A DNA stretch of 10,481 nt from contig CAJMPF010000038.1 in the NCBI GenBank assembly GCA_905215195.1, positions 1 to 10,481 of the forward strand, in the 5' to 3' direction. The notes under the pieces are model-generated. The model made no database searches, was not told where the DNA came from, and saw only the letters and a program-made list of their open reading frames with translations. Numbering within the stretch: position 1 is the first letter of the stretch; each line of letters begins with the position of its first letter. A program made the position numbers and the translations under genes. Positions 1 through 6,300 of this stretch are shown here, piece by piece. Origin of the DNA: an uncultured bacterium. Its GTDB lineage: Bacteria > Actinomycetota > Coriobacteriia > Coriobacteriales > Coriobacteriaceae.

Positions 1-1
1 G

Positions 2-589
2 CTTGGCAACCCTGGCGAGGAATATGCCGAGACCCGCCACAACGCCGGCTTTAAGGCGATCGACGAGCTGGCCCGTCAGGCCGGTGTCACGTACTGGAAA
101 AACCAGGCGGGCGCCGAGGTCGCGCTCATCAACATCAACGATCCCGAGGAAGAGGGTGGCAAGCGCCAGATTGTGCTGGTCAAGCCGCAGTCGTACATGA
201 ACACCTCGGGCGGGCCCATCTCCAAGCTCTGCCGCGAGTACAAGATCAAGACCGAGGAGCTGCTCGTCATCCACGACGAGCTCGACATTCCCGCCGGTGA
301 CGTACGCGTCAAGGTGGGCGGAGGCCATGCCGGTCACAACGGCCTGCGCTCCATCATCGACAAGATGGGCAGCCGCGACTTCAGCCGCATCCGCACCGGC
401 ATCGGCAACCCTCCCGGCAAGATGGCCGTCGCCGACTACGTGCTTAAGCAGCTGCGCGCCCGCGAGGCCGAGGATTTCCAGGACACCTGCGCCCGCGCCG
501 CAGATGCCGCCGGTCTGGCCATCGTCCACGGCGTAATCTACGCCCGCGATCACGTAAACGGCGCCGCTTCCGCCAACGGCAAGCACTAG
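2..589 (+). CDS. pth: Peptidyl-tRNA hydrolase, 3' part (start lies left of the window)
   Basis: Pth cleaves the ester bond of peptidyl-tRNAs that drop off the ribosome, recycling tRNA in the cytoplasm. The reading frame is open from base 2 and gives 195 residues. It begins LGNPGEEYAETRHNAGF, the N-terminal family signature, so only about ten residues seem to be missing. Visible active-site elements in order are the Asn of LGNPG, the catalytic His of TRHN, the Asn of SYMNTSG, the Asp of HDELDIPAG and the Asn of GGHAGHNGLRS; RIRTGIGNPPG follows. The C-terminal tail (NGAASANGKH) is ordinary. The GTG at 173 is an internal Val codon of the same frame, not a start. The gene ends in TAG, and a repeat element begins 11 bases later. 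The family call is nearly certain; only the 5' end is unseen. Confidence 0.97.
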   Translation, partial: LGNPGEEYAETRHNAGFKAIDELARQAGVTYWKNQAGAEVALININDPEEEGGKRQIVLVKPQSYMNTSGGPISKLCREYKIKTEELLVIHDELDIPAGDVRVKVGGGHAGHNGLRSIIDKMGSRDFSRIRTGIGNPPGKMAVADYVLKQLRAREAEDFQDTCARAADAAGLAIVHGVIYARDHVNGAASANGKH

Positions 590-600
590 AACCTACTATT

Positions 601-780
601 TAGGGACAGGTTTATTTTGGCAGGTTCTGTATGCGGAAACACCGCAGCGGCCGCACCGCAATAAACCCTGTGCCGCCATACATATGCAGCGCTCCAATGG
701 GGGCCGGTCTCACCGATGTGCGAGGCCGGCCCCCTTTGCCGTTTTGCCTGATAAAACCGACCAAAATAAACCTGCCCCTA
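601..780. repeat. Inverted-repeat element, GGGRCAG palindrome family
   Basis: The left arm GGGACAGGTTTATTTTGG (603-620) is the reverse complement of the right arm at 761-778 except for one base (17 of 18). Pairing continues partly inward (GGTT at 623-626) and two bases outward. About 140 bases lie between the arms and include a terminator-like hairpin. The element could be bounded by a 4-base direct repeat ATTT (598-601 and 780-783), but this is short and AT-rich and could be chance. No transposase is encoded. The arms resemble REP-type sequences dispersed in the spacers of this window. Confidence 0.75.
699..734 (+). terminator. Terminator-like hairpin downstream of pth
   Basis: GGGGGCCGGTCTC (699-711) pairs with GAGGCCGGCCCCC (722-734) over 13 positions with one A-C mismatch and a 10-base loop. 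It is followed by TTTGCCGTTTT, a broken T-tract. It is the first strong GC hairpin after pth and could end its transcript, but it lies 110 bases past the stop codon and inside a repeat element, so it may be part of that element. Confidence 0.5.
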
Positions 781-852
781 TTTGGTAGGCCAAAGTGGAT
801 AAACCCTGCTCCCAACCGCCGAAGATACACGTAAGCGACATGTCCATGAGGG

Positions 853-858
853 TATAAT
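853..858 (+). promoter_or_regulatory. Probable -10 box of the nfnAB promoter
   Basis: A perfect TATAAT lies 105 bases before the nfnA start codon in an otherwise GC-rich spacer. No convincing TTGACA-like -35 element is visible 15 to 19 bases upstream and there is no extended -10 TG, so the promoter may rely on an activator or be only apparent. Transcription would start near 865. Confidence 0.45.
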
Positions 859-862
859 TTGC

Positions 863-903
863 ACCGTATGTCTGCACAACGCCTGTGCGCGTACGGTTTT
901 ATT
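863..903 (+). promoter_or_regulatory. Leader hairpin followed by TTTTATT, upstream of nfnA
   Basis: ACCGTA (863-868) pairs with TACGGT (892-897), and within it GCACA (874-878) pairs with TGTGC (884-888), with a small internal loop between the two stems. TTTTATT follows at 897-903. The shape is that of a short intrinsic terminator or attenuator placed right at the predicted 5' end of the nfnAB mRNA. I see no leader peptide or riboswitch class that I recognise. Confidence 0.4.
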
Positions 904-963
904 CGGGCTACCGTCCATTTCCGTGGAGGCACGGTTCGGCGGCCCTAACAAGAGAGGGGTTCT

Positions 964-1803
964 ATGTATAAGATCCTGGAGAAGACGCAGTTCTCGGAGA
1001 AGGTGTTCAAGTTCCGCATCGAGGCGCCCGCAATCGCCAAGCATGCGCACGCTGGACAGTTCCTCATGGTTCGCGCCAACGAGACGGGCGAGCGCGTCCC
1101 GTTTACCCTAGCTGGCTGGAACGGTGACGAGGGCTGGGTCGAGTTCATCTTCATGGTGATCGGCAAGACCACCGAGATGCTTTCCACTTACGAGGCCGGC
1201 GAGTCGCTGCGCGACGTCGTGGGCCCGCTGGGCGTTCCCACCGAGATGGCTGAGGGCCCCTGCGCCGTCATTGGCGGCGGCGTCGGCCTGGCAATTGCCT
1301 TCCCGGTCGCTAAGCACCTGGTCGAAACCGGCCACGAGGTCCACGCCATCATGGGCGCCCGCACCAAGGACCTCCTGCTCATGGAGGACCAGTTCCGCGA
1401 GCTCCTCGACGAGGACCACATCCATATCACCACCGATGACGGCTCCTACGGCGAGCAGGGCGTTGTCACCGCTCCGCTGGAGCGCCTGCTGCAGGACAAG
1501 GCCGTGAGCCAGGTCTTCTGCGTCGGTCCCGTTCCGATGATGAAGTTCTCGACCCTCACCGCCCAGAAGTACGACACCCCCATCACCGCGTCGCTCAACC
1601 CCATCATGGTTGACGGCACCGGTATGTGCGGTTGCTGCCGCGTCGAGGTGGGCGGCGTGACCAAGTTCGCTTGCGTCGACGGCCCCGACTTCGATGCCAC
1701 CCTGGTCGACTGGGATGACCTTCGTGCCCGCCAGGCCGCTTACCGTTCCGAAGAGGGCGAGTCCCTCAAGGCCTATGAGGAAAAGAGCTGCGCATGCCAC
1801 TAG
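964..1803 (+). CDS. nfnA: NADH-dependent ferredoxin:NADP+ oxidoreductase, small subunit
   Basis: This is the flavin and [2Fe-2S] subunit (also called SudB or NfnS) of the electron-bifurcating complex that couples NADH and reduced ferredoxin oxidation to NADP+ reduction in the cytoplasm. The 279 residues fit the family. The N-terminal half is a PyrK-like FAD-binding barrel with RVPFTLAGW (44-52); the NAD-binding fold carries VIGGGVGLAIAFPVAKHL (102-119). Near the C-terminus, VDGTGMCGCCRVEVGG (216-231) and FACVDGPDF (235-243) supply the cluster ligands expected for NfnA: Asp217, Cys222, Cys225 and Cys237. Cys224 and the terminal CAC are extra cysteines. The ATG at 964 follows AGAGAGGGG at good spacing. 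The stop overlaps the start of nfnB by ten bases, a sign of translational coupling. The main alternative is PyrK or a sulfide dehydrogenase subunit; the nfnB partner and the Asp-containing cluster motif favour Nfn. Confidence 0.92.
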   Translation: MYKILEKTQFSEKVFKFRIEAPAIAKHAHAGQFLMVRANETGERVPFTLAGWNGDEGWVEFIFMVIGKTTEMLSTYEAGESLRDVVGPLGVPTEMAEGPCAVIGGGVGLAIAFPVAKHLVETGHEVHAIMGARTKDLLLMEDQFRELLDEDHIHITTDDGSYGEQGVVTAPLERLLQDKAVSQVFCVGPVPMMKFSTLTAQKYDTPITASLNPIMVDGTGMCGCCRVEVGGVTKFACVDGPDFDATLVDWDDLRARQAAYRSEEGESLKAYEEKSCACH

Positions 1804-3203
1804 TTAACGGTCGTTTCGTTGCCGATATGAAGTCGCCCCGCACCCCCGATAACGAGGAGCCGGCTGCCGAGCGCGCCTGCGACTTCCGCCCCGTCGACAA
1901 GGGCTTCACCGAGGAGATGGCGCTGGCCGAGGCCGAGCGCTGCCTCAACTGCAAGAAGCCGTTCTGTGTTGAGGGCTGCCCTGTCAACATCAACATCCCC
2001 CGCTTTATCGAGCAGATCCGCGAGAAGGACTTCGGCGGCGCTCTCGATACCATCCGCGAGGACTCCATGCTTCCCGCCATCTGCGGCCGCGTCTGCCCGC
2101 AGGAGAACCAGTGCGAGGGCAAGTGCATCCGTGGCAAGAAGTCCGAGCCCGTGGCCATCGGCCAGCTCGAGCGCTTCCTGGGTGATCGCCCCGAGCTCGC
2201 CTCCACGCCCAAGATGGCTCCCAAGAACGGCAAGAAGGTCGCCGTCGTCGGCTCCGGCCCGTCCGGCATCACCTGCGCCGGCGAGCTCGCCCGTAACGGC
2301 TTTGACGTTACCGTCTTTGAGGCCTTCTTCACCGGCGGTGGCGTGCTGGTCTACGGCATCCCCGAGTTCCGTCTGCCCAAGGCGGTCGTCAAGCGCGAGA
2401 TTGACGGCCTGGAGGACATGGGCGTCAAGTTTGAGTACAACTCCGTCGTGGGCAACATGGCCACGGCCGAGGAGCTGTTCGAGCAGGGCTTCGACGCCAT
2501 CTACGTGGCGACCGGCGCTGGCCTGCCCAAGTTCCTCAACGTCCCCGGCGAGAACCTGCCCAACGTCTTCTTCGCGAACGAGTACCTCACCCGCGTGAAC
2601 CTGATGAAGGCCAACAAGTTCCCCGAGTACGACACCCCCACCAAGCACGGCAAGAACGTCGTCGTCTTTGGTGGCGGCAACGTGGCTATGGACGCCGTCC
2701 GTACCGCCAAGCGCCTGGGCGCCGAGCACGCCATCATCGCCTACCGTCGTACCGAGGACGAGATGCCCTGCCGTCGCGCCGAGCTGCACCATGCTAAGGC
2801 CGAGGGCGTCGAGGTTCTGCCGCTCGTCTCCCCGCTCGAGTTTGTCGCTGGCGAGGACGGCTCCGTGTGCGCCGTCAAGGTCCAGAAGATGGAGCTCGGC
2901 GAGCCTGACGAGTCCGGCCGTCGTCGCCCGGTGCCCATCGAGGGCGCCATCGAGGAGATCCCCTGCGACGTCGCGATCTCGGCTATCGGCACCAACGCCA
3001 ACCCCTTCGCAAAGAAGATCGGCGGCAAGATGGAGCTCAACAAGTGGGGCTACATCGTCGCCGACGAGGAGACCGGCCAGACCACCGATCCCCGCATCTG
3101 GGCTGGCGGTGACATCGTCACCGGTGCCGCTACGGTCATTCTGGCGATGGGCGCCGGCAAGAAGGCCGCCGCTTCCATCACCAAGAGCCTGCTGGGCGAG
3201 TAA
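1794..3203 (+). CDS. nfnB: NADH-dependent ferredoxin:NADP+ oxidoreductase, large subunit (GltD-like)
   Basis: This is the large subunit (also SudA or NfnL) that holds the bifurcating FAD and two [4Fe-4S] clusters and binds NADP(H). The 469 residues match the family. The N-terminal domain shows CLNCKKPFCVEGC (Cys50, 53, 58, 62) and CGRVCPQENQCEGKC (Cys97, 101, 107, 111). The FAD fold starts with VAVVGSGPSGITCAGELA (149-166) and the NADP fold with VVVFGGGNVAMDAVRTAKRL around 289-308. The C-terminal flavin motif is WAGGDIVTGAATVILAMGAG (from 436). Annotation pipelines often call such proteins glutamate synthase small subunit; coupling to nfnA and the absence of any gltB-like large subunit here argue for Nfn. 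The chosen ATG has GAGGAAAAG nine bases upstream, inside the end of nfnA. A strong terminator follows the gene. Confidence 0.93.
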   Translation: MPLVNGRFVADMKSPRTPDNEEPAAERACDFRPVDKGFTEEMALAEAERCLNCKKPFCVEGCPVNINIPRFIEQIREKDFGGALDTIREDSMLPAICGRVCPQENQCEGKCIRGKKSEPVAIGQLERFLGDRPELASTPKMAPKNGKKVAVVGSGPSGITCAGELARNGFDVTVFEAFFTGGGVLVYGIPEFRLPKAVVKREIDGLEDMGVKFEYNSVVGNMATAEELFEQGFDAIYVATGAGLPKFLNVPGENLPNVFFANEYLTRVNLMKANKFPEYDTPTKHGKNVVVFGGGNVAMDAVRTAKRLGAEHAIIAYRRTEDEMPCRRAELHHAKAEGVEVLPLVSPLEFVAGEDGSVCAVKVQKMELGEPDESGRRRPVPIEGAIEEIPCDVAISAIGTNANPFAKKIGGKMELNKWGYIVADEETGQTTDPRIWAGGDIVTGAATVILAMGAGKKAAASITKSLLGE

Positions 3204-3231
3204 TCACCCGCAGCGCTAGCCACCAAACGGC

Positions 3232-3269
3232 AAAGTCCCCGTCGAGCACACGCCCGGCGGGGACTTTTT
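3232..3269 (+). terminator. Intrinsic terminator of nfnAB
   Basis: AAAGTCCCCG (3232-3241) and CGGGGACTTT (3258-3267) form a perfect 10-base stem with a 16-base loop, followed by a T-tract (3265-3269). It starts 28 bases after the nfnB stop. The A-run on the left could also let it act on convergent transcripts from the - strand. Confidence 0.9.
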
Positions 3270-3284
3270 CTATGCCGGCCGCCA

Positions 3285-3323
3285 AAACCACCACAAAGGT
3301 GCCTGTCCCCTTTGTGGTGGTTT
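3285..3323. repeat. Perfect 15-base-pair palindrome with CTGTCCC core
   Basis: AAACCACCACAAAGG (3285-3299) is perfectly complementary to CCTTTGTGGTGGTTT (3309-3323), with a 9-base loop that carries the CTGTCC core. It lies between the convergent nfnB and cytidylate-kinase-like genes, eight bases past the stop codon of the latter. On the - strand it ends in TTT and could terminate that operon, but its core ties it to the other palindromes of the window. Confidence 0.85.
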
Positions 3324-3330
3324 CAACTGG

Positions 3331-3954
3331 TTAGCCTTCGAGTTGGGCCACCTTGTAGCGGTAGGCTGCGGCGATGACGTCCTTGCAGCCTTCGCGGCCC
3401 AGCTTGGCGCGGTTGACTACGATATCCTTACCGCTCGTCATCTTCCACTTGCCGGCGCTGTAGCGCTTGTAGAACGCCTCGCGCGCCTTCTGCTGCTGCT
3501 TGACCAGCTTGGCGCCCTTCTTTTTGTTAAGGCCGCGCTTCTTGCGCACGATCTCGACGCGGTCCTCAAAGGGAGCGGTCACCAACACGGCAATGTGGTT
3601 GGGGTTGTTGCGAAGCAGGTAATCGGACAGGCGGCCTTCGATAATGCAGCTCTCGGTCTCGCCCAGATCCAAAATCACCTGACTCATCTTTTGGAACAAC
3701 TTATCCGAGTACGAACGCGCATCGTAGCGGTCGGGCAGAAACGCCATGTTCTCCACGGCCAGACGCTCGTCGTAGGCGGCCATCTTGTCGAGCGACTCGC
3801 CCGCGCGCAGCGACGCACGTACCAGCAGCTCGTTATCGTACAGCGGAATCCCCAACTCGTCGGCAAGCATGCGGCCAATCTCGTGGCCCTCGGCGCCAAA
3901 GTCGCGCGCGATGGTAATGACCACAGGACTCTTCTTGTTCTCCAGATCGCTCAT
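3331..3954 (-). CDS. Cytidylate-kinase-like family protein
   Basis: A 207-residue protein of the cytidylate kinase-like family, P-loop nucleotide kinase-fold proteins common in Firmicutes and Coriobacteria; the substrate of this branch is not established. The N-terminus VVITIARDFGAEGHEIG (11-27) is the family's atypical phosphate-binding loop, followed by LADELGIPLYDNELL (30-44). Later come IIEGRLSDYLL (104-114), IAVLVTAPFEDRVEIV (121-136) and a lysine-rich lid-like stretch GLNKKKGAKLVKQQQKA (141-157). The start at 3954 has AAAGGA six bases upstream; a longer frame to 3999 would start inside a palindrome and is rejected. It lies 48 bases after the last permease gene of the importer operon on the same strand and may be cotranscribed, though a palindrome fills the gap. 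It is not a typical Cmk, so I give no symbol. Confidence 0.85.
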   Translation of the reverse strand: MSDLENKKSPVVITIARDFGAEGHEIGRMLADELGIPLYDNELLVRASLRAGESLDKMAAYDERLAVENMAFLPDRYDARSYSDKLFQKMSQVILDLGETESCIIEGRLSDYLLRNNPNHIAVLVTAPFEDRVEIVRKKRGLNKKKGAKLVKQQQKAREAFYKRYSAGKWKMTSGKDIVVNRAKLGREGCKDVIAAAYRYKVAQLEG

Positions 3955-3970
3955 CGCGATTCCTTTCTCT

Positions 3971-4001
3971 ATGTGACAAAGGGGCTGTCCCTTTGCCACA
4001 T
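3971..4001. repeat. Short palindrome with CTGTCCC core in an operon spacer
   Basis: ATGTGACAAAGGG (3971-3983) pairs with CCCTTTGCCACAT (3989-4001) at 12 of 13 positions around a 5-base loop. It fills most of the 48-base gap between the second permease and the kinase-like gene, ending one base from the permease stop codon and abutting the kinase ribosome binding site. There is no T-tract of note, so it is probably not an efficient terminator. Confidence 0.8.
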
Positions 4002-4002
4002 T

Positions 4003-4641
4003 CTACGCTGCCACCATTCGCCTCTGATATGCGCGAACCAGCAGCGAGATACCAAAGTTGAGCACAAAGTACATCGCAAACACCAGGCCGTAGAGCATAA
4101 GCACCTGCGACAGGTCGATCGCGTGGGCCATCACCACGTTTGCCGTGTACATGAGCTCGGCCACGTTAATGCCCGAAAGATACGAGCTGTCCTTAATGAC
4201 GGTCGTGCACTGGCTAAACAGCGCCGGAATGATCGTCTTAAACGTCTGCGGCAGAATGATGTAGCGCATGGTGGCAAAGAAGCCAAAGCCCTGGCTCTGC
4301 GCCGCCTCAAACTGGCCGCGCGGAATCGAGTTGAGGCCGCCGCGCACAATCTCGGCCATAACAGCGCTGGTAAACAGCGTAAAGGCGATGGTCGAAATCA
4401 CAATGTCCAAACCCTGCACTGTAAAGTAGATAAAAAGGATCCACAGCAGGTTCGGCGTGCAACGGAACAGCTCGATATAGGCACTCACCAAAATACGGAA
4501 CGGGCGGGGCGCATAGCTTTTAACAAGCGCCAGCACCGTGCCAAAGATGAGCGAGAAAAAGATCGACAGCGCCGAGATCTCGATTGTCTTAACAAAGCCG
4601 CCCCAAATGTAGAGCAGGTTGGTCGCGTTGAAGATTTCCAT
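4003..4641 (-). CDS. Amino-acid ABC transporter permease (second permease)
   Basis: A 212-residue inner-membrane permease of the polar amino-acid (His/Glu/Gln/Arg) uptake family. Hydrophobic segments are spread through it, for example IEISALSIFFSLIFGTVLAL (20-39) and the C-terminal LMLYGLVFAMYFVLNFGISL. The ATPase-docking EAA loop is clear: PRGQFEAAQSQGFGFFATMR then YIILPQTFKTIIPAL. Its ATG at 4641 is three bases past the stop of the first permease, and its ribosome binding site GAGGAGG lies in the end of that gene, so the two are translationally coupled. It should form a heterodimer with the first permease, as GluC/GluD-type pairs do. The substrate cannot be read from the permease. Confidence 0.93.
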   Translation of the reverse strand: MEIFNATNLLYIWGGFVKTIEISALSIFFSLIFGTVLALVKSYAPRPFRILVSAYIELFRCTPNLLWILFIYFTVQGLDIVISTIAFTLFTSAVMAEIVRGGLNSIPRGQFEAAQSQGFGFFATMRYIILPQTFKTIIPALFSQCTTVIKDSSYLSGINVAELMYTANVVMAHAIDLSQVLMLYGLVFAMYFVLNFGISLLVRAYQRRMVAA

Positions 4642-4644
4642 GCG

Positions 4645-5391
4645 CTAGGCCTCCTCTACGTTGTCGAGCCCCAGCTCGGCCAGACTCACGCCGCGCGGGC
4701 GCTCCTTGGAGCGGCGCTCGAGCCACTGCACCAGCATGGCGAGCGGAAAGCAGATGATGAAGTACATAAGGCAGCAGACGATGTATCCCTGCAGGTAACC
4801 GTACAGACTCACAAAGTTGTCAGAACGGTACATAAGGTCGCCGCCGGCCACAAGCGCGAGCACCGACGTGTTCTTGACCAAGTTGAGCGCCTGGTTACAC
4901 AGCGGCGGCAGAATGATCTTGAACGTCTGGGGCAGCACGATGTACCAGTAGGCCTGCGCACGGGTGAAGCCCTGGCTCTGGGCCGCCTCCATCTGACCGC
5001 GCGGAACCGCCTCGATACCAGTGCGGATGACCTCCGAAATGTAGGCCGCGTGATACAGACCCACGCCCAAGAAGCCCAGCACGAACGGCGCGATGCGCAC
5101 CGGCTGGTCGGCACCGGTTATGGCCTGCAAAAACTGCGGACCGGCCATGTACATAAAGAGCACCTGCACGGGCAACGGGGTGTTCTGGTAAAACTCCACG
5201 TACACGCGGCTTATGGCGCGCAGCACGCGCGAACGAGTGGTAGAGAACACGCCCAGCAGCGTGCCCAGCACCAGCGACAGCAGCAGACCGGCAACGACCA
5301 CCTGCAGCGTCACGCCAAAGCCCTCCCAGAAGGGCCCCATGTTTTGAAATGTCGTCGACCAGCGGTCGGCGTCAAACAATCCTTCGAGCAT
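4645..5391 (-). CDS. Amino-acid ABC transporter permease (first permease)
   Basis: A 248-residue permease of the same family as its downstream neighbour. Transmembrane stretches include VTLQVVVAGLLLSLVLGTLL near the N-terminus and YIVCCLMYFIICFPLAMLV near the C-terminus. The EAA loop reads VPRGQMEAAQSQGFTRAQAY followed by YIVLPQTFKIILPPL. The start MLEGLFDADRW at 5391 has AAGGAAGGA five bases upstream; the frame runs on to a TTG at 5424, but that start lacks a binding site and would nearly reach the preceding gene. It lies 25 bases after the binding-protein gene and three bases before the second permease. The tail after the last membrane segment (WLERRSKERP onward) is charged and cytoplasmic. 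Confidence 0.93.
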   Translation of the reverse strand: MLEGLFDADRWSTTFQNMGPFWEGFGVTLQVVVAGLLLSLVLGTLLGVFSTTRSRVLRAISRVYVEFYQNTPLPVQVLFMYMAGPQFLQAITGADQPVRIAPFVLGFLGVGLYHAAYISEVIRTGIEAVPRGQMEAAQSQGFTRAQAYWYIVLPQTFKIILPPLCNQALNLVKNTSVLALVAGGDLMYRSDNFVSLYGYLQGYIVCCLMYFIICFPLAMLVQWLERRSKERPRGVSLAELGLDNVEEA

Positions 5392-5416
5392 TTGATTCCT
5401 TCCTTGGACGATGCGC

Positions 5417-6292
5417 CTATACAAGACCCCAGGTCTTGACCTCTTGGTCGAGCCAGCCGTCGGCCAGGCGATCGCAAATCACCTGGTCGACCACGGCCGA
5501 AAGGTCGCAGCCCTTCTTGGTCGCCACGCCGTAGCCCTGCTCGCCAAACTTGACCTCGGGCTGCAGCAGCTCAACGGTCTCGTTCATGTAACCGGCCAGC
5601 GTGGAGCGGTCCATGGCAAAGACGTCGATATTGCCGGCGTCGAGCGAACTCTTGATGATGGGGTAGCCGCTAAAGGCCCTAAACTCGGGCTTGCAGCTAA
5701 AGCCGTTGTCCTTGATCATCTGCTCGATCAGGCCCTGCGTGGTGGCACCCTGGCTCACACCGATGACCTTGCCGTCCAGGTCCTCAATCGAGGTAAAGCC
5801 CGAACGCTTCTTGACCATGAGTCCCACGTAGTCGGTGCGGTACGGCGTCGAGAAATCCCAGCTCTTCTTGCGCTCGTCGGTGATGGTGTAGGTCGCCGCG
5901 ACCACGTCGAGTTGGCCGTTATCGATCAGCGGGCCGCGCGTCTTGGGCGTTACGTCGGTAAACTCGACAAGCTCCTGGGCACGGGCCTCCTTGTAGCTCA
6001 CGCCAAAGACGGCAGCGGCGATCTGGTAGCACAAATCGACTTCCATGCCCTCAAAGCGGCCCTTGGCGGTGTCGTAATAGCCGTAGCCGGGAACGTCTTT
6101 CTTAACGCCGGCATTCAGATGGCCACGCGATTTGATGGCCGCAAGCTTGGACCCCTTGTCGGAGTCCTCGCCGCCGGTGGAGTTGCCGCAACCGGTAAGC
6201 GCGGTCCCCGTCAGCGCAAGCATGCCGGCGCCAGCCAGCTGCAAAAAGTGACGGCGCGACACGGCCGCCCTCGTCATATCCGTCATGTCCAT
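5417..6292 (-). CDS. Amino-acid ABC transporter substrate-binding lipoprotein
   Basis: The extracellular binding component of the importer, 291 residues, family 3 solute-binding protein. The N-terminus carries a twin-arginine-like motif SRRHFL (12-17), a hydrophobic stretch LAGAGMLALTGTALTG and a lipobox LTGC with Cys35 as lipid anchor, followed by a polar linker NSTGGEDSDKGS. Family motifs are RFEGMEVDLCYQIAAAVFG, TPKTRGPLIDNGQLDVVAA, TITDERKKSWDFSTPY, and DLDGKVIGVSQGATTQ. The Arg of KTRGPL and the late Asp of NIDVFAMDRS fall where family members contact the ligand amino group and carboxylate. The likely ligand is a polar amino acid such as glutamate or glutamine; this is inference. Several in-frame starts (GTG 6295, ATG 6292, 6286 and 6277) are possible; the ribosome binding site is weak (AGGCG), consistent with coupling to the ATPase gene eight bases upstream. 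Confidence 0.93.
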   Translation of the reverse strand: MDMTDMTRAAVSRRHFLQLAGAGMLALTGTALTGCGNSTGGEDSDKGSKLAAIKSRGHLNAGVKKDVPGYGYYDTAKGRFEGMEVDLCYQIAAAVFGVSYKEARAQELVEFTDVTPKTRGPLIDNGQLDVVAATYTITDERKKSWDFSTPYRTDYVGLMVKKRSGFTSIEDLDGKVIGVSQGATTQGLIEQMIKDNGFSCKPEFRAFSGYPIIKSSLDAGNIDVFAMDRSTLAGYMNETVELLQPEVKFGEQGYGVATKKGCDLSAVVDQVICDRLADGWLDQEVKTWGLV

Positions 6293-6300
6293 CACCGCGC

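Larger units (their letters stand above)
590..963. other. Gene-free spacer between pth and nfnA
   Basis: This 374-base spacer has no credible gene; the short frames across it lack family signatures. It holds an inverted-repeat element of the GGGRCAG family (about 601-780), a terminator-like hairpin inside that element (699-734), two degenerate repeat remnants sharing ATAAACCCTG (661-670 and 799-808), a probable -10 box (853-858), a leader hairpin (863-897), a small hairpin CCGTG-gagg-CACGG (921-934), and the nfnA ribosome binding site AGAGAGGGG. Confidence 0.8.

Noticed and set aside
612..1050. Short frames in the pth-nfnA spacer (for example 631-834 on + and 612-932 on -).
   Set aside because: They run through repeat arms and hairpins, have no ribosome binding site or family signature, and the upstream ends overlap promoter-like sequence.
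1800..2792. A 330-codon open frame on the - strand opposite nfnB, and one of 230 codons (1108-1800) opposite nfnA.
   Set aside because: Same GC-driven antisense effect; nfnA and nfnB carry clear motifs and ribosome binding sites, while the antisense products are low-complexity Leu/Ala/Gly/Val sequences.
1794..3203. nfnB as glutamate synthase small subunit (gltD).
   Set aside because: The fold is shared, but the gene overlaps a PyrK-like subunit with the NfnA cluster motif and there is no gltB-like gene beside it.
3300..4001. The two small palindromes (3285-3323, 3971-4001) as ordinary intrinsic terminators only.
   Set aside because: Neither is followed by a proper T-tract, one lies inside an apparent operon spacer, and both carry the shared CTGTCCC core.
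3343..5439. A 698-codon open frame on the + strand across the kinase and permease genes, continued by frames of 297 (5411-6304) and 270 (6304-7116) codons.
   Set aside because: They are antisense to strongly supported genes in the register where high-GC third positions remove stops. The translations are rich in His, Arg, Gln and Val and show no family motif.
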